Shown piece after piece: positions 19,100-31,450 of a stretch of 64,000 bases of DNA. The notes beneath the pieces are model-generated. The model did not search any database, was not told the origin of the DNA, and saw only the letters and a program-made list of their open reading frames with translations. This DNA is from Odiellus spinosus. Its lineage: Eukaryota; Arthropoda; Arachnida; Opiliones; Phalangiidae. Within the stretch, counting starts at the first letter, position 1, and the number at the start of each line of letters is the position of its first letter. The stretch spans positions 1,797,501 through 1,861,500 of the forward strand of contig OY987239.1 in assembly GCA_963920705.1 (NCBI GenBank), in the 5' to 3' direction. Made by a program: the position numbers and the translations under genes.

Positions 19100-19340
19100 A
19101 ATATATTTTCGTGCAAGAGTAAAAATACAGAATAAAAATCCCCTGAAATACTACGTCATCACCATAGTCACGTGATTCTCGCGCCAGAGTGATAAGATCA
19201 CTTTCGCGCGGTCTTTTTCGTAAAAGTACTTAATCCAGATCGAGTCGATTACTTTTGAATGAAAATTATCATTAATTGCATAATTTGGACATTATCATTA
19301 TGAAGTTTCTTTCTAAGGCGTCAACGGGAACAGATATAAA
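19100..19340 (-). repeat. Family A, partial copy
   Basis: Holds CTACGTCATCACCATAGTCA, CTTTCGCGCGGTCTTTTTCG and the AAGTACTTAATCCAGATC block in reverse orientation. Confidence 0.7.
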
Positions 19341-19876
19341 GTTTTGAATATTTCGTATGGACATCATTATCCAATCACCGGTGTTGTCTACCCCTGGCGA
19401 TTTGAATCGATATATTTTACATATTCGTAGACGAAATTAAATCTTCCTATTACGGATAATACTTTATATTGGTTCCCACGCTGGTCTCAATATTATAATC
19501 AAAGTAATGCCGATATAGTGTCGACCAGGTCACTAAGAGCACTTAGTCCGCTGTTTTGGAATTCGAAATTTTACTCGCAGTATATTCGGTACATATTAAA
19601 TGTTAATTTAATTAGATTCTTTGCCAGCTCTCTCTAATTGTTTGCCCAATAAACTGTCGGGTTTCGGTACGCGCTTAGCGCACTTCGAGGCTCAAATCCC
19701 GAGTCTTAGTCGCCCGCAATCGCCAATTTCAATTTCAATGGATAGCTATCAAAAGCCCGCGGGCTTTCTATAAGGGGGCTTATATCTATCGCGCAGCTCG
19801 TCTCCTTTAATCTCTAAGAGCCACCACGGAGGAATAATACAAAGGTAGAGACAGACCTGAGGAAATCGGAAGTAGT
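19341..19876. other. Unassigned stretch
   Basis: Nothing recognised. No open frame longer than 60 codons. Confidence 0.4.
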
Positions 19877-20402
19877 GCTCGGAATTCGTATAATTTTTAT
19901 TAATTGGATAAAATCTGCTAAATTTTGATATATATTATCCGTTTGATTAAAAATAGACTATTTTTCATTCGAGTTAACTTATTCGAAGATAAAGTAATAA
20001 AACGTAATCCATATCCGTTTTTATCCAAAAATGGCCTTATCTTAGAATATTATCCGCGTTATCCGTTCGGATAAAAACATTCAAAAATTATTTTCATGAA
20101 AAATATTGAATGAAAAGACGATTTAAAATCTTAGTTTCGTTGTTTTATCTATATCCTTCGAATTAAAAGACAATTTGAAATATTTTCTTATATTTTATTC
20201 CGGAAACGCGAATGTTTCTTATCCTTCGTTATACGTTTGAAAACGAGTAATTTGTAAAGCGGCGAAGGCTTATCTTCGGGTAAACCTTTCAACAATTATA
20301 CGAACATAGAGATTTCATTTTTTCGTTTCAATCAATTTATCCCAAAATAAAATATCTGAAAATATACGAATAACAGAAGATAATGGATATCCGATTCCGA
20401 AA
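19877..20402 (+). repeat. Family B element, abutting the transposase remnant
   Basis: Shares GGAATTCGTATAATTTTTAT, ATCCATATCCGTTTTTATCC, AAGGCTTATCTTCGGGTAAA and GATAATGGATATCCGATTCC with other family B copies. Here the right terminus decays to CCGAAATCTACG, immediately before the transposase fragment. Confidence 0.85.
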
Positions 20403-20413
20403 TCTACGTTTAA

Positions 20414-21460
20414 CTGAAGCCTTTGTATCTTTCTACCGTAGACAAAGGACAGCATATTTTCAAACCAATGGTCCTCGTCACTACTACGGGTTATATTGTT
20501 GACATTATCGGTCCATACTTTGCCAACGGTCGCAATAACGACGCTCGTATTTTAAATCACGCTGTAAAAACCAGAAATGATCTCAAGTCTTTCTTTAAAG
20601 TAGATGACGTAGTTTTAGCAGATCGAGGATTTCGTGATTCTAATAGCATGCTTTCCGAACTTGGGGTGGAGCCACAAATGCCTTCATTTTTGTCAAAAGG
20701 AGAAAAGCAAGTAAGCACAGAGGAAGTAAATCGTTCGCGGAAAGTGACGTATCTAAGATGGCCTGTTGAAGTAAGGAATGGGCATTTGCAGTATATGTTT
20801 AGCTTTTTCAAAAACCGTATACATGTCCACATGATACCCTACGTAACGGAACTGCTTCACATAGCCGCGTCCCTCATTAACGCTTTTCATCCTGAACTGC
20901 ACCACAGTGGTAATTGGGAGGAGTCTGTACGTAAAATGGTAGCTTCACAGGCCATCGAACACCCGCTTAAACAAGTTCTCGAACGCGGACTTTTACGTAA
21001 ACCCTCGCAATGGAATAAACTTGACGAGATTGGATTAGAAGACTTCCCGGTACTTAGTGACGTAGAAGTAAGAGACATTGTAATGAGCGACTTTAAAGCA
21101 AAGCGCGCGGAGTCTTACGTCGCTTTGACGATTGAAAAGTCCGGCTCTTTCAACGTTGAAGTTTGCCAAGTGGAAAAAGACCTAATTCGTGTTCGCGTAG
21201 GGAGTCAGTTCTCAGCCTCAGCCACGCATCAAGCTTTGATTCGATACGTTCCTAATGGTATCGGGATTGATTCAGTTACTTCGTGGTATTGCAACTGCAA
21301 AGGTGGGAACTTGACCATCGGAACTTGTGCTCACGTTAGCAGCCTTATTTGGTACCTGGGCTATAAACGACACGAAGATAGCGGTAGCTGGTTTCAATCT
21401 AAATTGCGTGCAGTGTGCGACGATGCTGGTGATTTGGACGATTTACCTTACATTGTTTGA
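20414..21460 (+). pseudogene. DDE transposase with C-terminal SWIM zinc finger, 5'-truncated
   Basis: An open frame of 348 codons without an upstream ATG; the first in-frame ATG is at 20468. Numbering from Leu/Met at 20423: KPMVLVTTTGYIVDIIGPYF, GRNNDARIL, the second catalytic Asp as LADRGF (D67), the catalytic Glu as RWPVEVRNGHLQ (E116), and the SWIM motif C290-x-C292-x9-C302-x-H304. This architecture resembles the DDE_Tnp_4 type (Harbinger/ISL2EU-like) proteins with a SWIM domain common in arthropods; the superfamily is my inference. The first catalytic Asp and the DNA-binding N-terminus are missing. Family B sequence lies where they should be. AATAAA at about 21516 could be a polyadenylation signal. 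The remaining frame is intact, so loss may be recent or an upstream exon may exist. Confidence 0.8.
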
Positions 21461-22054
21461 TATATAATGCCTTTAAAATTGTTATTTTTCTTCGAATTAC
21501 TCTTAAAGTGTTTATAAATAAAAACCACTACAGTATACTTTTTGGGTGTTATTTCTCTTTGTTTTTTCAGAACACAAAGACTATACGAGTTAGCTGTATA
21601 GTCTGTGCCTCGCTCCTTGAATTTGCTTTGCTGCAAAACTTTGTTGTTCGGCAGGTTGAACACTTTTACAGGCATTTTGGGCTTCCGCACCTCAAATTAT
21701 GTCAAAATTCCGGGTAATTTAAATCGTTGCTGAGAAAAATCCCATGCCAGTTACAAAACGATATTTTCCCAGAATCTTTATCCATCGGGTATCTACCAAT
21801 ATTCAAAATTTCAACTGATTTCAGGTGGGGGAAGACAGTCTACTCCATCGTCGAATCCAACGATGTGGCCTATCTTCAACATTATCGAGCTAAACTTAAA
21901 TTGATTTGCATTCGCAGACTATAACGGTTAAATGATTATTTTTGTGGTAGAAAGGTGAGAACACAACCCTAGTTTACTATCACAATAAAAGTTTACCAGT
22001 GGCGAAACAAAAAAATTTAACATTACGTTACCCAAATTCCTATGGGGAGTTTGG
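21461..22054. other. 3' flank of transposase, unassigned
   Basis: Holds AATAAA, a tract ending TTTGTTTTTTCAG that looks like a splice acceptor (about 21570), and a 65-codon open frame at 21727 that I do not recognise. Confidence 0.35.
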
Positions 22055-22630
22055 GTTGTTCTTTATAGACATATGTCATAGAACAAAATTACAGCGACAG
22101 TAAAATTACATATTTAATAATCGCCATTTCTGAAATTTTGAAATCTGAACGCACGCTTCTATTTGAACACTTTCATATAAAAATGTATAACTTAACTTTG
22201 AACGCGTCTGTTTAAAGATGGATGAGCTCATTTTTTAGATTAAGCATGGGGCTATTCGAGGAACACAATTTCAACACTCTACGAAAAGACACGGATAAGA
22301 TACGACCCTATTTTTATAATTATCATTTTCGAAATTTAAAAAAATAAAAATTCCCCACAAACTACGTCATCACTATGGTCGTCTGATTTCGCAATTGTTT
22401 AGAGCACCTACAGTTAATACTCGAGTGATAAGGTCGCTTTCGTGCGGTCTTTTCGTAAAAGTACTTAATCCATACCATTCGAATGAAAATTAAGATTAAT
22501 TAAGTTACAGAAATATACTAGGTCATATATTAAGGAAGAAAAATACCAAAATATGCGATCATATTTAACATGACCAAATAGCCGAACTTTTCTAGTTATT
22601 TCGTAGCATGTCTATGGTTATCATTTATTA
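22055..22630 (-). repeat. Family A copy
   Basis: Reverse orientation: ACATATGTCATAGAACAAAA, CTTAACTTTGAACGCGTCTG, ACGACCCTATTTTTAT and GTGCGGTCTTTTCGTAAAAG. Confidence 0.8.
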
Positions 22631-22659
22631 GAAATTAAGTGGTATGTATAAGTGGTATG

Positions 22660-22705
22660 TATATTTTTCTTTATATATATATATTATATTATATATATAT
22701 ATCAA
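22660..22705. repeat. AT microsatellite
   Basis: Alternating TA interrupted by ATT. Confidence 0.8.
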
Positions 22706-22950
22706 AAGAGGATTTGCATATACGCCCCACTATAGAAATTTGGTAATATATTCTAAAGAGAGTAGTCAAACTTAGCCAAATTAGCATAGAATTGCTTTCT
22801 GTTGGATCCTGCTTCCGGCATCGATATTGAACGGAGAATCCTGGCTAAAGAATGTTTAGATAGTTCGAATTTCTATCGATCTGTTGAATCTTAGGGTGCA
22901 ACAGAAACGACTTCGAAACCTTCAAAATATGAAACAGTCACTTCATGTTT

Positions 22951-23492
22951 AGAGCTCGGAATTTGTATGCATTTTGTTAAATGGATAAAAATCAACTAAA
23001 TTCTGATGTATATTATCCGTTTGATTAAAAATATACTATTTTTCATTCGAGTTAACTTATTCCAAGATAAAGTAAAAAAAACGTAGTCCATATCCGTTTT
23101 TATCCGAATATGGCCATATCTTAGAATATTATCCGCGTTATACGTTCGGATAAAAAACATTCAAAATTTATTTTCCTGAAAAATAACGAATAAAAAGATG
23201 ATTTTAAAATCTTAGTTTCGTTGTTTTATTTATATTCTTCGAATTAAAAGTCAATTTGAAATTTTTTCTAATATTTTATTCTGGAAACGCGGATGTTTCT
23301 TATCCATCTTTAAACGTTTGAAAACGAGTAATTTGTAGATAGAAAAAGCCGCGAAGGCTTATCTTCGGGTAAACCTTATATGTTTAACAATTTTACGAAT
23401 ATAGACATTTCATTGTTTTAGTTACAAAGAATTTAACCAAAAATATAATATCTAAAAATATACGAAAAACAGACGACTCCGAGCTCTATTCG
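22951..23492 (+). repeat. Family B element with clean ends
   Basis: Bounded by TAGAGCTCGGAAT and CTCCGAGCTCTA. The outer TA on both sides suits a 2-bp TA target duplication and inverted ends AGAGCTCGGA. About 540 bp, no open frame. Confidence 0.85.
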
Positions 23493-23984
23493 AAATATTT
23501 GAGAATTAAATGGCTGATAAACTTCTACGTAAGCTGCATCAATTGTTTTATATATATTATTCTAAACCATGGAATATAAACTATATATGGAGTTCTTGCT
23601 TCATTTATTATTTATTTTCATTCATGGATTTTTTTCAATTTAATTTTTTTCCGCGGAATATTTTAAGATGGGTATGAAAATCCTTCGAACGATTTTGGAT
23701 TTTCTAGCTTTATCGTTGTTGGCGATCGAGAATGCAGAACCAATGAACATATTTACTAAACACGACTGAAACTACATAGAAAAATCCACGCTCAAAAAGG
23801 ATTGGGGTAAAGCTTTGAGTGTCTTAGTTTTATATTCACGGACGTAATACAGGTCGCTTTTCGATAGGGAAAAAGCGGATAAGGGAAGGTGAACCTAAGA
23901 AAATTTGACTCTCTTTGATACGACATTTCTTCTCTGATAAAGAATTATCTTCTAGCTCCGATAAGGAATTATATTACAGCTCCG
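23493..23984. other. Unassigned AT-rich stretch
   Basis: No feature recognised before the 23-bp minisatellite. Confidence 0.4.
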
Positions 23985-26150
23985 ATAAATAACTCTCCAT
24001 TTCTCCGAAGAAGAATTTTACATTTCTCCGAAGAAATTTACGTTTCTCTGAAGAAGATTTTACATTCCTCCGAAGAATTTTTCATTTCTCCGTAGAAGAA
24101 TTTTTCATTTCTGTGTAGAAGAATTCTCCATTTCTTCGTAGAATAATTCTCCATTTCTCCTTAGAAGAATTCTCTATTTCTCCTTAGAAGAATTCTCCAT
24201 TTCTCCTTAGAAGAATTCTCCATTTCTCCTTAGAAGAATTCTCCATTTCTCCGTAAAAGAACTCTCCATTTCTCCGTAAAAGAATTCTCCATATCTCCGA
24301 AGAAGAATTCTCCATATCTCCCAAGAAGAATTCTCCATATCTCCCAAGAAGAATTCTCCATATCTCCGAAGAAGAATTCTCCATATCTCCGAAGAAGAAT
24401 TCTCCATATCTCCGAAGAAGAATTCTCTATATCTCCGAAGAATTCTCCATATCTCCGAAGAAGAATTCTCCATATCTCCGAAGAAGAATTCTCCATATCT
24501 CCGAAGAAGAATTCTCCATATCTCCGAAGAAGAATTCTCCATATCTCCGAAGAAGAATTCTCCATATCTCCGAAGAAGAATTCTCCATATCTCCGAAGAA
24601 GAATTCTCCATATCTCCGAAGAAGAATTCTCCATATCTCCGAAGAAGAATTCTCCATATCTCCGAAGAAGAATTCTCCATATCTCAGAAGAAGAATTCTC
24701 CAAATGTCCGAAGAAGAATTCTCCAAATGTCCGAAGAAGAATTCTCCAAATGTCCGAAGAAGAATTCTCCATATCTCCGAAGAAGAATTCTCCATATCTC
24801 CGAAGAAGAATTCTCCATATCTCCGAAGAAGAATTCTCCATATCTCCGAAGAAGAATTCTCCATATCTCCGAAGAAGTATTCTCCATATCTCCGAAGAAG
24901 AATTCTCCATATCTCCGAAGAAGAATTCTCCATATCTCCGAAGAAGAATTCTCCATATCTCCGAAGAAGAATTCTCCATATCTCCGAAGAAGAATTCTCC
25001 ATATCTCCGAAGAAGAATTCTCCATATCTCCGAAGAAGAATTCTCCATATCTCCGAAGAAGAATTCTCCATATCTCCGAAGAAGAATTCTCCATTTCTCC
25101 GAAGAAGAATTCTCCATTTCTCCGAAGAAGAATTCTCCATTTCTCCGAAGAAGAATTCTCCATTTCTCCGAAGAAGAATTCTCCATTTCTCCGAAGAAGA
25201 ATTCTCCATTTCTCCGAAGAAGAATTCTCCATTTCTAGAAAGAAAAATTCTCCATTTCTAGAAAGAAAAATTCTCCATTTCTAGAAAGAAAAATTCTCCA
25301 TTTCTAGAAAGAAAAATTCTCCATTTCTAGAAAGAAAAATTCTCCATTTCTGGAAAGAAAAATTCTCCATTTCTGGAAAGAAAAATTCTCCATTTCTGGA
25401 AAGAAAAAAATTCTCCATTTGTAGAAAGAAAAATTCTCCATTTCTAGAAAGAAAAACTCTCCATTTCTAGAAAGAAAAATTCTCCATTTCTAGAAAGAAA
25501 AACTCCATTTCTAGAAAGAAAACTCTCCATTTATAGAAAGAAAATTCTCCATTTCTAGAAAGATAAATTCTCCATTTCTAGAAAGAAAAATTCTCCATTT
25601 CTAGAAAGAAAAATTCTCCATTTCTAGAAAGAAAAATTCTCCATTTCTAGAAAGAAAAATTCTCCATTTCTAGAAAGAAAAATTCTCCATTTCTGGAAAG
25701 AAAAATTCTCCATTTCTAGAAAGAAAAATTCTCCATTTCTGGAAATAAAAATTCTCCATTTCTGGAAAGAAAAATTCTCCATTTCTAGACAGAAAAATTC
25801 TCCATTTCTAGACAGAAAACTCTCCATTTCTAGAAAGAAAAACTCTCCATTTCTAGAAAGAAAAACTCTCCATTTCTAGAAAGAAAAACTCTCCATTTCT
25901 AGAAAGAAAAACTCTCCATTTCTAGAAAGAAAAATTCTCCATTTCTAGAAAGAAAAATTCTCCATTTCTAGAAAGAAAAATTCTCCATTTCTAGAAAGAA
26001 AAATTCTCCATTTCTAGAAAGAAAAATTCTCCATTTCTAGAAAGAAAAATTCTCCATTTCTAGAAAGAAAAATTCTCCATTTTTAGAAAGAAAAATTCTC
26101 CATTTCTCCTTAGAAGAATTCTCCACTTCTCTCTAGAAAAACTCTCTTTC
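23985..26150. repeat. 23-bp minisatellite, about 93 units in four zones
   Basis: Zones by unit type: to about 24290 CTCCATTTCTCCTTAGAAG forms, 24290-25090 CTCCATATCTCCGAAGAAG, 25090-25230 CTCCATTTCTCCGAAGAAG, and 25230-26100 CTCCATTTCTAGAAAGAAA. Because 23 is not a multiple of 3 and the unit has no stop in most frames, long open frames exist on both strands (up to 318 codons, MENSSSEIWRILLRRYGEFF). These are by-products. Homogenised blocks suggest local expansions of different variants. Confidence 0.92.
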
Positions 26151-26586
26151 TTTATACGAAAAATGTTAGCTCTTATCCTCGACCGAAAAATTAGCTCTTT
26201 CCTTGTAGGATGCGTTGTACTGAAAATAGAATTCTGCCTACTCTTCTCGATAGCCGGAGTTATCCATATAAAGCTGAGAGTATTTTCAGACGCCGATACG
26301 ACTGCCAAATAGCTAAAGTTTCAACATCCCTTTAAGAAAGTCTACACGTAAGAAGTTGATGAAAAATACGCGAGGTTAACCATTGAAAAGGGGCCAACTA
26401 CACCGAAGGGGCTATAGCTATATATTGGCAGCCTTCTGATTCGATTTACTTTATTTATTTTTTATTCCTAGCTCTGTAAAGTTCTGAACAGCGTTTGGGC
26501 TTTCTCTCGTTTCTTGGAAGAAAATACGCGTTATTAGATCACGGAGGAAAGATAAAAGGGGAGAAGACTTGGCGAAATGCAGCGGT

Positions 26587-27150
26587 GAGAGCTCGGGATT
26601 GGATCGATCCATTATCCTCTGTTATTCGTATATTATCAGATATTTTATTTTCGGATAAAATGTTTGTAACTAAAACAATGAAATTTCTATATTCGTAAAA
26701 TTGTTAAACGTATAAGGTTTGTCCGAAGATAAGCCTTCGCCGCTTTATCTACCTAGGAATTACTCGTTTTCAAACGTATAACGATGGATAAGAAACATTC
26801 GCGATTCCAGAATTAGTCTAAAATATAAGAAAAATATTTCAAATTGACTTTTAATTCGAAGAATATAAATAAAACGACGATACTAAGATTTTAAATCATC
26901 TTTTTATTCGTTATTTTTCACGAAAATAAATTTTGAATTTTTTTATCCGAACGTTTAACGCGTATATTATTCTAAGATATTTGGATAAAAAGGGATTTGG
27001 ATAACGTTTTTTTTTTTTTTACTTTATCTTCGAATAAGTTAACTCGAATTAAAAATAGTAAATATTTAATCAAATAATAATATACATCAGAATTTTGTAG
27101 ATTTTATCCAATTAATAAAACTTATACAAATTCGCATTAACAAGTAATTT
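26587..27150 (-). repeat. Family B element
   Basis: Starts GAGCTCGGGATTGGATC, carries TAAGCCTTCGCCGCTTTATC, and ends near AAAACTTATACAAATTCG, in reverse orientation. Confidence 0.8.
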
Positions 27151-27477
27151 TTTGCGATTTTTTCTCACGTCTGTCTCTCCCTATACACATCCTACTTGAT
27201 TAGATGTTACGCAATAAGATGGAAGAAATGGCAATGAAGGGTATCCGAGAAAAACGGGTCTCTTTCGTTTCCAGGTTTGCTAGATCAATAAAAACGAAAC
27301 GTAAAGAGAGTGGGGTGTAAAGAAAGGGGCGAAAAAGAATCGTGTAAAGGAAACGAAATTTATTCTTCAACGGTTTACACAGATTTCCTTGGGAAAGGTA
27401 CTGTTCCTTATTCTTATTATTCTTTTTTTCCACCCAAAGTCGTTTTCAAGGCAAAATAAAGCCGTAAATATTTAATA

Positions 27478-27745
27478 ATAGCCCTTGAAATCAATTTAAA
27501 CCGTTTCAAAACTTTTTGCCCGAGTTGTGTGAACGAGAAACAGTCTTTTCTCGATTTGATTCGATTTCTCGAAACAGCTTCGGGAACCTGTTTCGTACCG
27601 ATTTGGTTTCAACAACCGATAGATGAAGCTATGATAAATCGATTTATAAATATAATGCTTGAACACACGCTTATAAAGATTCCTGGGGATTTGAATATCG
27701 GTTTGATTCTACTGTTTCAAATAAATTAAGAAATACTAGTGTGAC
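27478..27745 (+). repeat. Family D element
   Basis: AATCAATTTAAACCGTTTC at the left end, TTCTCGAAACAGCTTCGGGA inside, and TTAAGAAATACTAGTGTGACC at the right. Confidence 0.8.
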
Positions 27746-27779
27746 CCAAGTTGTAGTAAATTAGGTAAATTTAGTGTAA

Positions 27780-28200
27780 ATGGAGATCATAACATAACAG
27801 CAGGTGTTTTTAAATCGATTACTTATCGTATAAATAGGAGTAATCCACCAGTAATTAGAAATTACAATCAACTATTAAACTAGAATTTTTTTTTAACTTA
27901 TCAGGAAAAAAAGTTTAGCTGAATTCATGGATATCCTGATAGGCTGGAGCGACCAATAAAATGTTATTGGAAGTCTCAAGGAGATCTCGCCTTAACGACA
28001 AAGCATTGTTCATTGGTAGCTGACTCTTCATCGCGAAGAAATTCAGGATATCCATGAATCCAGCTAAGCCTATTTATTTAAGTTTTAAATTTATTTCTAA
28101 TTTAATATTTGTTGTAATTTTTGCTGTTGGATTAGGCCTATTTAAACGATAAGGAATTGATAAAAAAATCAATTGCTATTAGGTTGCATTCTCTCTTTAA
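27780..28200. repeat. Family C element with inner inverted block
   Basis: Right end GGTTGCATTCTCCCTTTAA; left end diverged. The centre (27915-28070) is a second inverted pair, TTCATGGATATCCTG and CAGGATATCCATGAATCC. Relatives lie at 42798-43222, 37722-37945 and 44430-44610. Confidence 0.75.
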
Positions 28201-28504
28201 GCCTTGGCAACGTGCGTGGCTAAAATCGGCAAAACTCTTTCTTTCTACTCTACATATAAGAATAAAGAGAGTAGCGGGGATTTTTCACTCGGAATTTGGC
28301 GTGTCTGATACCGTATAACTCTTTTCGGGAATTTCATTCTTTTATATTTTTCCTCTAAGATATCTCGATGGACAAACACTCTTAAAGGACTAGTAGCCCA
28401 ATTTTTGGGCACCTTTTTAGCCACAATCCCTAGGGAGGTGTAGGGTTTTATATTCATTGCGCGGTTGGTGTTGGCGATGTTGGCCTACAGAGAAAGAAAT
28501 TATA

Positions 28505-29110
28505 GTGAGGCCGTCGTGGATTTTTCATGAACTCCAAATAGAAATTTTCGGAAAGATCGTTAAAAAACGATTCAAAATATATATACATATGTCATATAAC
28601 ACAATTACAGCGACAGTAAAAATACATATTTTATAATCCCCATTTTCCTCCTAAATGTGAACGCTTTTATTTCTGAACACTTTCATTTAAAAGTATATAA
28701 CTTAACTTTGTTTGGGTCTATTTAAAGATGGAAGGGCTCAGTTTGTAGATTAAGAATGGGGCTATTCACGGAACACATCTTCAACACTCTAGAAAAAGAC
28801 ACGGAGAAGATACGACCCTATTTACCGCGACAATAAAAATATATTTTTATAATCACCCATTTTTGAAATTTTGTTATTGTTAAAAGGCGCCTACAGATAA
28901 TTCTCGTGCATTCTGGCACCAGTGATTAGTTCGATTTCGCGCGGTCTTTTTCGTAAGAGTACTTAATCCAGATCAAGTCAATTACCTTTCGCACGAAAAT
29001 TAAGATTAATTACGTTCCTGAAATAAACTACGTCATATATCGTAAGTACAACAAACACCTATATATATATTTGACATTTTCATTTTAGGGGTTTGCATGT
29101 TTTCTTAATT
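28505..29110 (-). repeat. Family A copy
   Basis: Begins near the terminal GTGAGGCCGTCGTGGATTTT and carries TTCATGAACTCCAAATAG, ACGACCCTATTTACCGCGAC and TCGCGCGGTCTTTTTCGTAA. Confidence 0.8.
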
Positions 29111-29450
29111 TATACACTGTACACGAATCCATATCACAAAAACATTTTATTGTTTGTCTTGTTTTTATGCGTTACCATTGCTTGTATCACGTAAATTTTC
29201 ATCTTTATATCTTTGTTCGTGTAAACATAGAATTCCACTCTCAACTTTTTCTCTTTGTTTACTTCGTTTCCCCTGATCTCTTTTTTCTCTACAAGGAAAA
29301 ACATCTCCTTTTCTATATATTATCTTTATTATTTCGAACCCTAGATACACCCCACATTCGCTATTCCCAACGCTTTTTGTTGGTTTTGAATAATAGAACA
29401 AATAAGAATGTAAAGTTCAAGGTAATGCGCAATGCTTCAGATTTTTGTAG

Positions 29451-29972
29451 AGCTCGGAATTCGTATAATTTTTATTAATTTGATAGAATCTACTTAATTC
29501 TGATGCATATTATCCGTTTTATTACAACTAGGTTATTTTTCTGTAACTTATTCGAAGATAAAGTAAAAATCGTAATCCATATCCGTTTTTATCCAAAAAT
29601 GGCCTTATCTTATAATATTATCCGAGTTATACATTCGGATAAAAAGCATTCAAAATTTATTTTCGTGAAAAATAACGAATTAAAAGATGATTTCGTCTTT
29701 TTATTTATATTCTTCGAATTAAAAGTCAATTTGAAATATTTTTCTTATATATTTTTTTTGAAACGCGAATGTTTCTTATCCATCGTTATACGTTTGAAAA
29801 CGAATAATTTGTGGGTAGATAAAGCGGCGAAGGCTTATCTTCAGGTAAACCTTTTAACAATTATACGAATATACAAGTTTCATGGTTTTAGTTACGAACA
29901 ATTTATCCGAAAGTAAAATATCTGAAAATATACGAATAACAGAAGATAATGGATATCCGACTCTGAGCTCTA
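29451..29972 (+). repeat. Family B element
   Basis: Bounded by TAGAGCTCGGAATTCG and CTCTGAGCTCTA, again with TA outside both ends. Confidence 0.85.
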
Positions 29973-31027
29973 AATATGGCTCCCTCGGTCATTTTCCGGC
30001 TTACAAACCTATATTCCCATAAGTGAACGCGCCACGATAGATAAATTGCTCGATTAAGAAGTTAAAAAAGCATGACTTTCTTAAAAAAAATATATATATA
30101 TATATATATTTTTTCTGTCTCTACAGGCGTAAATGAAGTTATAGGGTGAGACGCACTTGCTTCATTCACGGTGGAAGCATCTTAGAGAGAGACACATTAC
30201 AAAGAAGGTAAAAAAAAACAACTCCAACATTTTTTCTGGTAATAAGGATTGTTTGGGAATAATTTATTTCCCAGTCTTCTGAACTCTCATCTCTTTCCCC
30301 AATATCCCGTTGCCTCTCGCGGAAGCGGGTGGGCACGATGTAGGCTAGAAGGTGACGGGTCTCTATTGTGGCGACATCTTCGAGTTCACGCGTAAAACAC
30401 CGTTATAATTTTCTTATCGTAACTAGATAAAAATTAAACTTAAAATTATCAAATTATACCACGAACTAGGAAGGCCCGACTTATACCATTTCGTCGGAAG
30501 TAAAGTTCTAGCGATATTAGAACGCGAGATAATAGGTAGGGAAAAAATTTCGATTAAGTTATTTTGAAAGATTCGCTATAATCTCTCGCGTTATAATTAT
30601 CAAAATTATGTCACGAACTAAAGAAGATTTAATTCAAATTTAAGTGAAAACCGTGGACTGATAGCGTTTGTGGTTCGCTTGATAATAGGTACAGCAAATC
30701 ATCCTACTCAATTTTCTTACGTCGGTCTCTCTTTATGAAACTTCTTCCGTGTCTCCTTCTCCTATATCTTCTAGAAGGAAAATGATTTAAGAAATAGAAT
30801 CGGACAGAGGAGTTGGGTAGGCAAGATCTAGCTAGCTTATTCCAGGCATCTTATTCGTTCTACCAAGTCCCAAGTTTCCAACGCTTGTAGAGGGGTTCGT
30901 CTCCCTCCATTAACTCCGATATACGAGAAAGTGGCGAGTATTTCCAACGCGAAAAAACATAGTATCTTTAAGTCTTTAAGAAGATATAGACAAACTTTCA
31001 GAGTTGCTCACCTTTGCTCCAAATATA
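29973..31027. other. Unassigned, with one AT microsatellite
   Basis: Contains a TA run at about 30090-30110 and no credible gene. Confidence 0.4.
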
Positions 31028-31361
31028 CACAGAAGCCGATGAAACCCTCCTTTGAAGTCTATTACTCCCTGGTCTTGTCTACCCCTCTCTGTATGGGTTA
31101 GTTTCAAAAAGTGCGATTCGTACGCCTCCAAACGGTAGATATTTTCGGAACGGGAGTTCGTCGAGCGAATATCTCTAGCAGCCTTGGAGTTCGTCAAAAA
31201 AACGTCGTCGTTTGTGGAGAGAGAATTTCCAATTTTCCGTAGACAGGGGGTATGAAGTAGGACCCCTCCTATCTCGTAAAATTGTGAATTTAGCGAGGAG
31301 CGCTATATCGAACATTAGAGTAGTAGACTTCAAAGGAGGGTTTCATCGGCTTCTGATATAC
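31028..31361. repeat. Family G element, about 40-bp inverted ends
   Basis: CAGAAGCCGATGAAACCCTC and the following CTTTGAAGTCTATTACTC at the left are matched in complement by 31318-31361 at the right. The 250-bp interior is not repeated elsewhere that I can see. Confidence 0.7.
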
Positions 31362-31450
31362 CCAATATAAAAACCGAGAAAGAAATGGTAAAACTATCGT
31401 TTCACTCGGCGAAAATCCACCGTTTTTCATTTTTATCGCGACGGATAAAA

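Noticed and set aside
24184-25284. Long repetitive proteins (up to 318 codons) on both strands
   Set aside because: All follow from a 23-bp unit without stops. There is no start context and no non-repeat domain, and frames are open on both strands at once.
29167-29916. 103- and 137-codon plus-strand frames
   Set aside because: The second runs through a family B element and the first is AT-rich without any known motif.
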